A DNA stretch of 64,000 nt, from assembly GCF_024137965.1 (NCBI RefSeq), contig NZ_CP099975.1, forward strand, positions 1,488,001 to 1,552,000, given 5' to 3'. Under the pieces are notes generated by a model that made no database searches, had not been told where the DNA came from, and saw only the letters and a list, made by a program, of their open reading frames with translations. Source of the DNA: Halomonas sp. Y3 (GTDB taxonomy: Bacteria; Pseudomonadota; Gammaproteobacteria; Pseudomonadales; Halomonadaceae). How positions within the stretch are numbered: the stretch's first letter is position 1; each line of letters starts with the position of its first letter. Positions 47,678 through 56,792 of the stretch are shown in pieces. The translations under genes and the position numbers were made by a program.

Positions 47678-49612
47678 ATGAGCTATCAGGTTCTGGCCCG
47701 CAAGTGGCGGCCGCGTACCTTCCATGAGCTGGTGGGCCAGGAGCACGTTCAGCGTGCCCTGGTCAACGCCCTGGACCAGGGGCGCCTGCACCACGCCTAC
47801 CTGTTTACCGGCACCCGCGGGGTCGGCAAGACCACCTTGGCGCGAATTCTCGCCAAGTGCCTCAACTGCACCGCCGGGGGGCAGGGCGACGAAGGGGTGA
47901 CCTCCACGCCCTGCGGCCAGTGCCCCAGCTGCGTGGCCATCGACGAGGGGCGCTTCGTCGACCTGATCGAGGTGGACGCCGCCTCGCGCACCAAGGTGGA
48001 GGACACCCGCGAGCTGCTCGACAACGTGCAGTACGCGCCGACCCAGGGGCGCTACAAGGTCTACCTCATCGACGAGGTGCACATGCTCTCCACCAGCAGC
48101 TTCAATGCGCTGCTCAAGACCCTGGAAGAGCCGCCGCCCCACGTGAAGTTTCTGCTCGCCACCACCGATCCGCAGAAGCTGCCGGCCACGGTGCTGTCGC
48201 GCTGCCTGCAGTTTACCCTCAAGCACATGCCCCCGGAGCGTATCGTCGAGCACCTCGCCAAGGTGCTGGGCGCCGAGGGGGTGCCCTTCGAGGAGAGTGC
48301 ACTCTGGCTGCTGGGGCGTGCCGCCGAGGGCTCCATGCGCGACGCCATGAGCCTCACCGACCAGGCCATCGCCTTCGGCCAGGGGCGGGTCGAGCATGGC
48401 GACGTCGCCGCCATGCTCGGTACCCTGGACCAGCGCCAGGTGCTCTCCCTGGTGGAGGCCCTGGCCGAGGTGGACGCCGCCCGGGTGCTGGCCGAGGTGG
48501 CCGCCCTGGCCGAGCGAGGCCCCGACTTCGGCGGCGTGCTCGACGAGCTCACCGGGGTGCTGCACCGCCTGGCCATCGCCCAGATGGTGCCGGATGCCCT
48601 GGATAACGGCCACGGCGACCGCGACGCTCTGCTGGCGCTCGCCGGCCGCCTCACCGCCGAGGACGTCCAGCTCTACTACCAGATCGGCATCCAGGGGCGC
48701 AGCGACATGGAGCACGCCCCGGACCTGCGCACCGCCCTGGAGATGACTCTGCTGCGCATGCTGGCCTTCCGCCCCCAGGGGGTGCCGGCACCGGCGAAGA
48801 CGCCGTTGCCGCTGCGCGGGGCGGGGGAGGGTGGTGCCGGGCCAGGGGCCGGCACGGTCGCTCCGCCTGCGGCGCCGTCCGCTCCCGCCCAGGCGAGCGG
48901 ACGGCCCGAGGTCGAGAGGCAAGCGCCCGCCGTCGAGCCCCCCGCCGCTGCCCGATCGCCTGAGCCGCCGCCCCCGGCGGCGCCGGTTTCCCCTGCCGCT
49001 GCCGAGGCGCCGCCGCTGCCCCAGGAGCCGCCGCCACCCTGGGAGGAGGCCGCCCCGGCGCCCTCTGTCCATGCCCCCAAGGGCGCACCTGCGCCCGAGC
49101 CGTTTCAAGAAGCAGGGCCGGCAGCGGAGTCTTCGGCGGAGCCGCCGCCTGAGCCTGCCCAGGCCGAGCCGTCGCCTGAAACGCCTTCCGAGCCCGGCAT
49201 GGCCGGCCTCTTCGGCCACGCCGACTGGCTCGCCTGCTTCGAGTCCCTGGGGCTCGGCGGCCTGACCCGCAACCTGGCGGCCAACTGCGTGGTGGAGCAC
49301 GATGATGGTCAGGTGCTCCGGCTGCGCCTGGACCCGGCGCTCTCCGCCATGCGGGCCGAGATCCATATCGAACGCACTCGGCAGGCCCTGGCCGAGCACG
49401 GCGTGGTGCGGCGCCTGGTGGTCGAGGAGGGGCCGCTGCCCGAGCGGGTCGAGACGCCCCGCCAGCAGGCCGAACGCCTGGCCGCCGAGCGCCACGCCGA
49501 GGCGGTGGCGGCGCTCAGGCGCGACCCCAACGTGCAGAAGCTCGAACAGGCCTTCGGGGCACGGCTGATCGAATCCACGGTGAAGCCCGCCGAGACCGGG
49601 GCCGGCTCCTGA
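47678..49612 (+). CDS. dnaX: DNA polymerase III subunits gamma/tau
   Basis: A 644-residue clamp-loader ATPase. The start MSYQVLARKWRPRTFHELVG is family-typical. The AAA+ core shows Walker A GTRGVGKTTL, the zinc cysteines of CLNC and CGQCPSC, and Walker B/sensor VYLIDEVHMLSTSSFNALLK. A long Pro/Ala/Glu-rich linker (about residues 365-505) leads to the tau C-terminal domain that binds the polymerase core. I found no E. coli-type slippery A-A-A-A-A-A-G sequence, so a short gamma made by frameshifting is not supported. The first gene of dnaX-ybaB-recR. Confidence 0.96.
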   Translation: MSYQVLARKWRPRTFHELVGQEHVQRALVNALDQGRLHHAYLFTGTRGVGKTTLARILAKCLNCTAGGQGDEGVTSTPCGQCPSCVAIDEGRFVDLIEVDAASRTKVEDTRELLDNVQYAPTQGRYKVYLIDEVHMLSTSSFNALLKTLEEPPPHVKFLLATTDPQKLPATVLSRCLQFTLKHMPPERIVEHLAKVLGAEGVPFEESALWLLGRAAEGSMRDAMSLTDQAIAFGQGRVEHGDVAAMLGTLDQRQVLSLVEALAEVDAARVLAEVAALAERGPDFGGVLDELTGVLHRLAIAQMVPDALDNGHGDRDALLALAGRLTAEDVQLYYQIGIQGRSDMEHAPDLRTALEMTLLRMLAFRPQGVPAPAKTPLPLRGAGEGGAGPGAGTVAPPAAPSAPAQASGRPEVERQAPAVEPPAAARSPEPPPPAAPVSPAAAEAPPLPQEPPPPWEEAAPAPSVHAPKGAPAPEPFQEAGPAAESSAEPPPEPAQAEPSPETPSEPGMAGLFGHADWLACFESLGLGGLTRNLAANCVVEHDDGQVLRLRLDPALSAMRAEIHIERTRQALAEHGVVRRLVVEEGPLPERVETPRQQAERLAAERHAEAVAALRRDPNVQKLEQAFGARLIESTVKPAETGAGS

Positions 49613-49698
49613 CCGGCCCTGCGTTCGGTCTACCGAACCGGGAGCTCACCGCGACGTCATACTCAGGACTTATCACATCACCATAGAGAGGACTCACC

Positions 49699-50025
49699 AT
49701 GTTCAAGGGTGGAATGGGCAACATCATGAAGCAGGCCCAGGAGATGCAGGAGAAGATGCAGCGCGTCCAGGAGGAGATCGCCCGCGCCGAGGTGCAGGGC
49801 GAGGCGGGCGCGGGCATGGTCAAGGTGACCATGAACGGCCGTCATGACGTCAGCAAGGTCGATATCGACCCGAGCGTCATGGAGGAGGACAAGGAGCTGC
49901 TCGAGGATCTGCTGGCCGCGGCGGTCAATGACGCCGTGCGCAAGGTGGAGGCCAACTCCAAGGCGAGGATGGAAGAGGTGACCTCGGGCATGAATCTGCC
50001 GCCGGGCTTCAAGATGCCGTTCTGA
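49699..50025 (+). CDS. ybaB: YbaB/EbfC-family nucleoid-associated protein
   Basis: A 108-residue protein with the standard opening [20 protein letters not shown] and the core [20 protein letters not shown], ending in [13 protein letters not shown]. It binds DNA as a dimer. It sits between dnaX and recR, the order found in most proteobacteria, 86 bases after dnaX and two bases before recR. Confidence 0.96.
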   Translation: MFKGGMGNIMKQAQEMQEKMQRVQEEIARAEVQGEAGAGMVKVTMNGRHDVSKVDIDPSVMEEDKELLEDLLAAAVNDAVRKVEANSKARMEEVTSGMNLPPGFKMPF

Positions 50026-50027
50026 CG

Positions 50028-50633
50028 ATGAGTTTTTCCCCCCTCGTCGAGAAGTTGATAACGTCGCTGCGGGTGCTGCCCGGCGTCGGGCCCAAGACCG
50101 CCCAGCGCATGGCCATGCACCTGCTCGAGCGCGACCGCGACGGCGGCCGGCGCCTGGCCGCGGTGCTCGATGAGGCGCTGGAGCGGGTAGGCTACTGCCG
50201 GCGCTGCCGCACCCTCACCGAGGAGGAGGTCTGTGCGCTGTGCGAGAGCGCGCGGCGCGACGACACCCTGCTCTGCGTGGTGGAGTCCCCCGCCGACCAG
50301 CTCGCCATCGAGGAGGCCGGCGGCTACCGCGGGCGCTACTTCGTGCTCCACGGCCACCTCTCGCCGCTGGATGGCATCGGCCCGGAGGACATCGGCCTCG
50401 ACCAGCTGGAGGCGCGAGTGGCCGAGGGAGGCATCGAGGAGGTGATCCTCGCCACCAATCCCACGGTGGAGGGGGAGGCCACCGCCCACTATATCGCCGC
50501 CCAGCTCTCGCCCCACGGCGTGGGGCTGTCGCGGCTCGCCTACGGCGTGCCCATGGGCGGCGAACTCGAATACGTGGACGGCGGCACCCTGAGCCGCGCC
50601 TTCAACGGCCGCCTGCCCTTCCGGGGCGACTGA
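50028..50633 (+). CDS. recR: Recombination mediator RecR
   Basis: A 201-residue protein with the N-terminal helix-hairpin-helix ([20 protein letters not shown]), a zinc finger formed by CRRC and CALC, the Toprim domain ([20 protein letters not shown], then [14 protein letters not shown]) and the C-terminal Walker-B-like region. With RecO and RecF it loads RecA on gapped DNA. Starts two bases after the ybaB stop. Confidence 0.97.
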   Translation: MSFSPLVEKLITSLRVLPGVGPKTAQRMAMHLLERDRDGGRRLAAVLDEALERVGYCRRCRTLTEEEVCALCESARRDDTLLCVVESPADQLAIEEAGGYRGRYFVLHGHLSPLDGIGPEDIGLDQLEARVAEGGIEEVILATNPTVEGEATAHYIAAQLSPHGVGLSRLAYGVPMGGELEYVDGGTLSRAFNGRLPFRGD

Positions 50634-50683
50634 GCCTCGGCCACTTCCCCTTTCCCGACGACCCTTCATTTGCCGGAACCCCA

Positions 50684-51811
50684 ATGCCCCTGAATCCCGA
50701 GATACGCTGGATCGATACCCCCGAGGCCCTGGATGCCGCCTGCGCCGAGGTGGCCCAGGCGGAGGTCATTGCGCTGGACACCGAGTTCTTCCGTGAGAAC
50801 ACCTTCCTTCCGGTCCCGGCCCTGATCCAGTTCTCCGCCGGCGGCCCGGCCTGGCTGGTCGACCCCCAGGCGGTGGCCTGCACCGACGCCTTCCGGCGGC
50901 TGCTCGCCGAGGGGCCGCTGAAGCTTTTGCACGCCGCCAGTGAGGACCTGGAGGTGTTTGCCGCCTGGGCCGGCGTGGTGCCCAGCCCCCTGGTCGATAC
51001 CCAGCTGGCCCAGGGCCTGCTCGGCGAGACCCCCTCCATGGGCTACCAGAAGCTCGTCGAGCACTGGACCGGCCACACCCTGCCCAAGGACGAGACCCGC
51101 TCCGACTGGCTGGTGCGCCCGCTCAGCGAGGCCCAGCAGACCTATGCGGCCCTGGACGTCATCTACCTGGTGGAGGTGTGGCAGCAGCAGCGTGAGGCCC
51201 TGGCGCGCCTGGATCGCCTGGCCTGGCTCCAGGCGGACTGTGCCGAGGTGGTGGCCCAGGCCGGCCGCAACGGTGAGGACGACGCCCAGTGGTACCTGCG
51301 TCAGCGCCAGCTGTGGCGGCTTACCCCGCGGCAGATCGAGGCCTACCGCCGTCTTACCACCTGGCGGGAGGGCGAGACCCGGGCGCGCAACCTGCCCCGG
51401 GGCTGGCTGGTCCACGACCGGGTGCTCTACGCCATCGCCGAGGCGATGCCGGAGAACCGCTTCGAGCTCTCCCGGGTGGAGGAGGTCAAGCCGAGCCTGA
51501 TCAAGCGCGACGGCGACACCCTGCTGGCCCTGGTGGCCGAGGCGCGCCACCTGGACGAGGATGCGCTGCCCCCGGCGCTGCCGTCTCCCATGGCGCCGGA
51601 GTTCAAGCGCGTGCTCAAGGCCCTCAAGAAGGTGGTCAACGCCGAGGCCGAGACCCTGGGGCTGGCCCCGGAGGTGCTGCTGCGCCGCCGCGACCTGGAG
51701 GCGCTGGTGACCGCCCACCTGGATGATGAACCGCTGCCCTTGCCCACCGGCTGGCGCGGCGAGCGACTGAATGCGGGCCTGGTCAAGGCCCTGGAGGAGT
51801 GCCCCCGATGA
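50684..51811 (+). CDS. rnd: Ribonuclease D
   Basis: A 375-residue protein, exactly the length of E. coli RNase D. The DEDD exonuclease motifs are seen: IALDTEFFRENTF (Exo I), LLHAASEDLEVF (Exo II) and YAALDVIYLVEVW (Exo III), followed by two HRDC domains (about 210-370). It trims tRNA 3' ends. The ATG at 50684 lies 50 bases after recR; the frame is open far upstream inside recR, but that is a shadow of high GC. The end overlaps ycgL. Confidence 0.96.
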   Translation: MPLNPEIRWIDTPEALDAACAEVAQAEVIALDTEFFRENTFLPVPALIQFSAGGPAWLVDPQAVACTDAFRRLLAEGPLKLLHAASEDLEVFAAWAGVVPSPLVDTQLAQGLLGETPSMGYQKLVEHWTGHTLPKDETRSDWLVRPLSEAQQTYAALDVIYLVEVWQQQREALARLDRLAWLQADCAEVVAQAGRNGEDDAQWYLRQRQLWRLTPRQIEAYRRLTTWREGETRARNLPRGWLVHDRVLYAIAEAMPENRFELSRVEEVKPSLIKRDGDTLLALVAEARHLDEDALPPALPSPMAPEFKRVLKALKKVVNAEAETLGLAPEVLLRRRDLEALVTAHLDDEPLPLPTGWRGERLNAGLVKALEECPR

Positions 51812-52119
51812 GCGATGACCGGATGCGCGGTAACAAGCTGCTGTGCGAAGTGTTCAAGAGCCCCCGCAAGGAGGAGATGTACCTCTACGTGGACAAGCGC
51901 GAGGGACTCGCCCGGGTGCCGGAGGTGCTGCTCGAGCGCTTCGGCAAGCCGGTCTCGACCATGACCCTGATCCTCTCCGCCGAGAAGCGCCTGGGTCGCG
52001 CCGAGGCCGGCGACGTCATGGCCGCGATCCGCGAGAAGGGGTTCTACCTGCAGATGCCCCCGGCCAAGGAGGAGTACCTCCTCGACCTCTACCGCACCCC
52101 CACCGAGGCGCGCTATTGA
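51808..52119 (+). CDS. ycgL: YcgL-domain protein
   Basis: A 103-residue protein with the YcgL pattern CEVFKSPRKEEMYLYVDKRE, then LLERFGKPVSTMTLILSAEK and GFYLQMPPAKEEYL. Its function is unknown, but it commonly follows rnd in gammaproteobacteria. Start at 51808 overlaps the rnd stop by four bases and has GGAGGAG upstream; a GTG three codons earlier is possible. Confidence 0.92.
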   Translation: MSDDRMRGNKLLCEVFKSPRKEEMYLYVDKREGLARVPEVLLERFGKPVSTMTLILSAEKRLGRAEAGDVMAAIREKGFYLQMPPAKEEYLLDLYRTPTEARY

Positions 52120-52565
52120 TGCGTGAACGCTTCTGGGAGCAGTACCCCCTGGAGGAGCTGACCGCCGAGGAGTGGGAGGCGCTCTGCGACGGCTGCGGCC
52201 AGTGCTGCCTGCTCAAGTTCCAGGACGAGGAGAGTGGCGAGCTGGCGGTGCTCAACCTGGCCTGCGAGCTGCTCGACGTTCACAGCTGCCGCTGCAGCGA
52301 CTACGAGCACCGCCTCGAGCGGGTGCCGGAGTGCACCCGGCTGACGCCCGAGCGTGTGGGGGAGTTCCGCTGGCTGCCTCACTCCTGCGCCTACCGCCGG
52401 GTGGCCGAAGGGCGCAAGCTGGCCCGCTGGCACCCGCTGCTCTCCGGGGACCCGGAGAGGGTCCACCGCAAGGGGATCAGCGTGCGCAGCTTTGCGGTCA
52501 CCAGCCGCGGGGTCCCCGAGGAGCAGTACGAGGACCATATCATCGCGGTGATTCCCATCGATTGA
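52119..52565 (+). CDS. ycgN: YcgN-family (UPF0260) cysteine-cluster protein
   Basis: A 148-residue protein with the CxxCxxCC-type cluster CDGCGQCCLLKF near residue 25, further cysteines in HSCRCSDYEHR and ECTRL, and the C-terminal GISVRSFAVTSRGVPEE. The cysteines suggest a bound metal or iron-sulfur centre, which is not proven for this family. It starts in the stop codon of ycgL (TGATG). Confidence 0.92.
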   Translation: MRERFWEQYPLEELTAEEWEALCDGCGQCCLLKFQDEESGELAVLNLACELLDVHSCRCSDYEHRLERVPECTRLTPERVGEFRWLPHSCAYRRVAEGRKLARWHPLLSGDPERVHRKGISVRSFAVTSRGVPEEQYEDHIIAVIPID

Positions 52566-52587
52566 CGGCCCTTGCGGGTGGTAAGGG

Positions 52588-54675
52588 CTACGCCTCGCGG
52601 TTTTCCACCCCCAGCGCCCAGAGGATAAAGGCGTCCTGGCGGGCGCCGTCGTGCCAGGCCTTGAAGCGTCCCGAGGCGCCGCCGTGGCCGGCGGCCATGT
52701 CGGTGCGCAGCAGCAGCGGTCCCCGGGCCGTGCCGAGCTCGCTCAGCCGGGCATAGAGCTTGGCCGGCTCCCAGTAGGGCACTCGGGTGTCGTGCCAGCT
52801 GCCCTGCAGGAAGAGGGTCGGGTAGGGGGCCTTCGCCAGGTTGTCCAGCGGCGAGTAGGCGCGGATGCGCTTGCGGGCGTCGGGCTCGTCGGGATTGCCC
52901 CACTCGGTGTATTCGGCGGTGGTCAGCGGCAGGTCGGGGTTCTCCATGGTGCGCAGCACGTCCACGAAGGGGACGTCGAGCACCGCGGCGCAGAAGGCCT
53001 CCGGGTCCAGATTGAGGCTGGCGCCCACCAGCAGCCCGCCGGCGCTGGCGCCGTAGGCGGCGATGCGCTCGCCGTCGCTGATGCCGTGCTCCACCAGACA
53101 CTCCCGGGCGGCCAGGAAGTCGCGGAAGCTGTTGGCCTTGTGCTCGAGCTTGCCGGCCAGGTACCAGGGCTCGCCGCGGTCGCCGCCGCCGCGCACGTGG
53201 GCCACGGCGAAGGCCGCGCCCCGGGCCAGCAGCTCCAGGCGCGCCACCGAGAACCAGGGGTCGAGCACCTCGCCATAGGCCCCATAGCCGTAGAGCAGGG
53301 TGGGCAGGGGATGGCCGACGAGATCGGCTCGCATCACGACCGAGACCGGGATGCGCTCGCCGTCGTGGGCGGTGGCCCAGAGCCGCTCGCAGGCGAGCTG
53401 TTCGGGCCTGAGGTCGCCATGGATCGGCTGCTGCTTGATCAGGGTGCGCTCGCCGCTGTCCAAGTCGTGTTCGATCCAGCTCACCGGCAGCACGAAGGAC
53501 TCCTCCCGCAGCCGCAGGCACCGGGCATCGAAGTGGGGAGCGTCGCCCAGGGCGAGGCTGCAGGGGGTCTCCGGCAGCGGCAGGCGCTCGTCCCGGGTGA
53601 CGCTATGCTCGGCATCGAACTCCAGCACCCGCAGCCGCACCTGGGCCTCGTCATGGTCGCGCTCGGTGAGCACCAGCCCCCAGGCGAAGGCGTCGACCCC
53701 CTCCAGGGTATCGTTGTCCCGGTGGGGCACCAGTGGCTGCCAGGCGTCGGCATCCGCGGCCCGATCAAGTCGTGCCTCCTCGATCACGTCGAGGCAAAAG
53801 TGGGTCGCGCCGCGGTTGTGGAGCAGGTAGAAGTGGCCGGGGCGATGGTCCAGGGAGAGCTCCACGCCGCTCTCCCGGGGACGGAAGCAGCGGGGCGGCG
53901 TGGCCGGAGCCCGAGCCGGGATCAGGTGGCACTCGCTGGTGTCCTTGGAGGCGCTCTCCAGCACCAGCCACTCCCGGGAGCGGGTCTTGCCCAGCCCCAG
54001 CCAGAACTCCGGGTCCTCCTCCCGCAGCACCAGGTCGGGCTCCCCGGCCACGCCCTCGGCCAGGGGCAGGCGCCAGACGCTCTCGGGGCGCTGGGTGGCG
54101 TCGTAGCGGGTGAAGAGCAGGGTGGCGTTGTCCTCGGCCCAGGTCAGTTCCGGGCCGATGCCCTCGAGCAGCCGCACCGCCTTGCCGTCGGGCAGCGCCT
54201 TGAGGAAGAGGTCGAACTGCTCGTCGCCGCTGGTGTCCTCGGTCCAGGCCAGCCAGCGCTCGTCAGGCGAGAGCGCCATGTCGCCGAGCTCCAGGAAGTC
54301 GTGGTCGGCGGCGCGGGCCTCCAGGTCGAGGAAGGGAGCGGCACGGTCCGGCTTGCCGTTGGGGTGGCGCCACCAGACCGGATAGTCCGCCTCGGCGGCG
54401 GTCTCGCTCCAGTAGGTGTAGTGGTCCAGGGGCGTGCGCAGGCCGTGCACGGCCAGCTCGCGGCGTGCCAGGTGGCCGTGGTAGAGCCGCTCGACCAGCC
54501 CCTCCAGGGGGGTGAACCACCGGTCGAACTCGGCGTTGGCGGCCTCCAGAAAGGCGGTGACCTCGGGGTCGTCGCGGTTCTCGAGCCAGTGCCACTCGGG
54601 ATCATCGGCGCGGCGGAAGCGGTTGACCGGTGGGGCGTCGGGCTGCTCGGGAGTGCGGGGCGGCTGTGCTTTCAT
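52588..54675 (-). CDS. ptrB: Oligopeptidase B (S9A prolyl-oligopeptidase family)
   Basis: A 695-residue serine peptidase (E. coli PtrB has 686). The N-terminal 400 residues form the beta-propeller. The catalytic domain has the Ser in IAAYGASAGGLLVGASLN, the conserved TLLYGYGAYGEVLDPWFS, VAHVRGGGDRGEPWYLAG, and the catalytic His in TDMAAGHGGASGR. It cleaves small peptides after Arg and Lys in the cytoplasm. No signal peptide. Divergent, with only 45 bases, from the membrane-protein/VWA cluster. Confidence 0.95.
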   Translation of the reverse strand: MKAQPPRTPEQPDAPPVNRFRRADDPEWHWLENRDDPEVTAFLEAANAEFDRWFTPLEGLVERLYHGHLARRELAVHGLRTPLDHYTYWSETAAEADYPVWWRHPNGKPDRAAPFLDLEARAADHDFLELGDMALSPDERWLAWTEDTSGDEQFDLFLKALPDGKAVRLLEGIGPELTWAEDNATLLFTRYDATQRPESVWRLPLAEGVAGEPDLVLREEDPEFWLGLGKTRSREWLVLESASKDTSECHLIPARAPATPPRCFRPRESGVELSLDHRPGHFYLLHNRGATHFCLDVIEEARLDRAADADAWQPLVPHRDNDTLEGVDAFAWGLVLTERDHDEAQVRLRVLEFDAEHSVTRDERLPLPETPCSLALGDAPHFDARCLRLREESFVLPVSWIEHDLDSGERTLIKQQPIHGDLRPEQLACERLWATAHDGERIPVSVVMRADLVGHPLPTLLYGYGAYGEVLDPWFSVARLELLARGAAFAVAHVRGGGDRGEPWYLAGKLEHKANSFRDFLAARECLVEHGISDGERIAAYGASAGGLLVGASLNLDPEAFCAAVLDVPFVDVLRTMENPDLPLTTAEYTEWGNPDEPDARKRIRAYSPLDNLAKAPYPTLFLQGSWHDTRVPYWEPAKLYARLSELGTARGPLLLRTDMAAGHGGASGRFKAWHDGARQDAFILWALGVENREA

Positions 54676-54720
54676 GGCGCGGGATGTACCATACTCCAGA
54701 TTGTGAAATGAGAGGTGGCA

Positions 54721-55149
54721 ATGCCAATTACCGAATCGATGACCCTACTATGGCTGGTCTACGGCTTCCTGTCGCTGGTGGTGCTGCTTACCGGCTACCT
54801 GGGACTGGCCTTCCTGCCGCGACTGCTGCGGCTCACCCTGACCTGGCTGGTGGCCGGCGTGATGTGGACGCCGACCCGCTTCCAGATGCCGCTGCTGGAG
54901 GAGGGGGAATTCTACACCGGCCTGGCGCCGGCGGTGGTGGTGGCGCTGGTGGGCTTTCTCGAGCGCAGCAGCGAGGTGATGATGCCGGCCCTGCTGCTGA
55001 CCCTGGTCGGGGCCGTGGCGGGGGTGGCCTTCGGGCTGCTGCTCTGGTGGCGCGGCCGCCACGATGACGACTATGTCGACATGGATGACCCTGAGGATGA
55101 CGTGGCGCCGCGGCGTGGCGCCGAGCGTCGGGAGCCGGTAATCGGCTGA
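54721..55149 (+). CDS. Small membrane protein of the VWA/amidotransferase cluster
   Basis: A 142-residue protein I do not recognise. It has two or three hydrophobic helices: LWLVYGFLSLVVLLTGYLGL, a central TWLVAGVMWTPTRFQMPLLE, and ALLLTLVGAVAGVAFGLLLW. The tail is acidic (DDDYVDMDDPEDD) and hydrophilic. It lies 32 bases before the VWA gene and probably belongs to the same transcript. The ATG at 54721 has AGAGG at a good distance; a GTG two codons earlier is possible. Confidence 0.75.
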   Translation: MPITESMTLLWLVYGFLSLVVLLTGYLGLAFLPRLLRLTLTWLVAGVMWTPTRFQMPLLEEGEFYTGLAPAVVVALVGFLERSSEVMMPALLLTLVGAVAGVAFGLLLWWRGRHDDDYVDMDDPEDDVAPRRGAERREPVIG

Positions 55150-55181
55150 TTCAGAAGCCGGCAATCGGCTAAGGAGCCGCA

Positions 55182-56792
55182 ATGGCCTGGTGGCGAAGCA
55201 AGGGGCAGGAAGGCGGCCCGCCGGGCCGTCCTGGAGCGTGGCTGGGACTGCTGCTGCCGGCCCTCGCCCTGGCCCAGCCCCACCCCCCTGCGGCCTCGCC
55301 CGAGGTGCGGGTGATCGTCGATGTCTCCGGCAGCATGCGCAGCAACGACCCGGAGCAGCTCGCCGCCAGCGCCGTGGAGCTGCTTGCCGCGCTACTGCCC
55401 GACGGGGTGACGGCGGGGGTCTGGACCTTCGGTGAAACGGTGGCGGCGCCCCTGTCCCTGGCCGAGGTCGACGACGCCTGGCGCGAACAGGCCATGGCGC
55501 TGCGCCCGGCCCTGGTGGAGTACCAGCCCTTCACCGACATCGAGGCGGCGGTGGCCGCCGCCGCCGAGCCGTCGGCCGTCGGCGAGCCTCACCTGCTGCT
55601 GCTCACCGACGGCGTCGTCGACCTCCCTCCCGCCCGAGGCCCCAAGCCTGCCATCGATGACGCCTCCCGCCGCCGCCTGCTCGAGGCGCTGGCCCCCGAC
55701 CTCGCCCGCCAGGGGGTGGTGGCCCACGCCATCGCCTTCTCCGAGGAGGCTGACCTGGCGCTGGTGGCCCAGCTTTCCCGGCTGACCGGTGGCCTGCCGC
55801 TCCAGGTGGCATCGCCGGAGCAACTGCCGGGCGCCTTTCTGGATATCGTCGAACGGATCTTTCCCACCGACCAGATCCCGCTGGTCGACGGCCGCTTCCT
55901 GATCGAGGCCGGCGTCGAGTCCTTCTCGGCCCTGCTGTTTCCGGGGGAGGGCGGCGAGCCGCTGGCCCTGGTGGCCCCTGATGGCACCCGCTACGCGCCG
56001 GACAGTCCGCCTGCCGGCGCTCGCTGGCAGGTGGAGTCCCTGTTCAGCCTGCTGCGGGTGGCCGAACCCGCCCGGGGCGAATGGCGCCTGGAGGGAGCGC
56101 TGGGGGCGCAGAGCCGTATCGGCGTGCAGGGCGCCGTCGGCCTGCATGTCGGCCCCCTGCCCGCGACCCTCTACCCCGAGGTGGGGGTGCCCCTGGAGGC
56201 CTGGCTGGTGCGGGGCGGGGAGCCCTGGGAGGGGGCACCGGAGGATCTTGCCATCGATGCGACCCTGCTGGACGACGCGGGGCGTGTGCTGGCCGAAGCT
56301 CCCCTGCAGAGGGACGGCGAGCGCTTTGTCGGGGAGCTGGTGCCTCCGGCATGGCTCGGGCCGGCCCGCCTGCGCCTGCGCGCCGAGGGTGAGGGCATCC
56401 TTCGCCAGCGGCTCCAGGCCGTCAGCGTACAGCCGCTGCTGGGGCTGCTGCCGGAGGCCGAGGAGGGCGCCGGGGCGGTGGCGCCCGGTCGGCCGAAGGG
56501 GGAGCGCTTTCACGAGGACCTGGCCACCGGCCGCGACGGCGGGGAGCTTGTCGACAGCCCCGCCGACCGCTTTATCGATTTCATTCACGACCTGCCGTCC
56601 CGCGCCGCGGCCCTGGGGCGGGAGGCGCTGCCCTGGCTGGAGCAGCGCCGCCGGGCGCTGGTCGCCTCGCCCGGCCAGCAGGCGGTGGCCGGCGGGCTGG
56701 CCATACTGCTGCTGGTAGCGCTGATGCTGCTGCGCCGGACGCTACGACGGCAGCGGCGGCGGGTCGTTCACCGGGAGGATCCCCATGTGTGA
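55182..56792 (+). CDS. VWA-domain protein, periplasmic with C-terminal membrane anchor
   Basis: A 536-residue protein. A signal peptide ends about residue 33 (LLLPALALAQ). The VWA domain covers about 42-215 with the metal-ion site DVSGSMRS, and LLLLTDGVVDLP carries the later MIDAS aspartate. A beta-rich region follows, then a C-terminal transmembrane helix (AVAGGLAILLLVALMLLRR) and a basic tail. VWA proteins bind protein partners or act in metal-chelatase or surface complexes. Its stop overlaps the next gene by eight bases. No partner AAA+ ATPase (MoxR type), the usual companion, is nearby. Confidence 0.85.
   Translation: MAWWRSKGQEGGPPGRPGAWLGLLLPALALAQPHPPAASPEVRVIVDVSGSMRSNDPEQLAASAVELLAALLPDGVTAGVWTFGETVAAPLSLAEVDDAWREQAMALRPALVEYQPFTDIEAAVAAAAEPSAVGEPHLLLLTDGVVDLPPARGPKPAIDDASRRRLLEALAPDLARQGVVAHAIAFSEEADLALVAQLSRLTGGLPLQVASPEQLPGAFLDIVERIFPTDQIPLVDGRFLIEAGVESFSALLFPGEGGEPLALVAPDGTRYAPDSPPAGARWQVESLFSLLRVAEPARGEWRLEGALGAQSRIGVQGAVGLHVGPLPATLYPEVGVPLEAWLVRGGEPWEGAPEDLAIDATLLDDAGRVLAEAPLQRDGERFVGELVPPAWLGPARLRLRAEGEGILRQRLQAVSVQPLLGLLPEAEEGAGAVAPGRPKGERFHEDLATGRDGGELVDSPADRFIDFIHDLPSRAAALGREALPWLEQRRRALVASPGQQAVAGGLAILLLVALMLLRRTLRRQRRRVVHREDPHV

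Noticed and set aside
47678..49612. Programmed frameshift in dnaX giving a short gamma subunit
   Set aside because: No run of adenines followed by AAG with a stem-loop was seen in the expected region.
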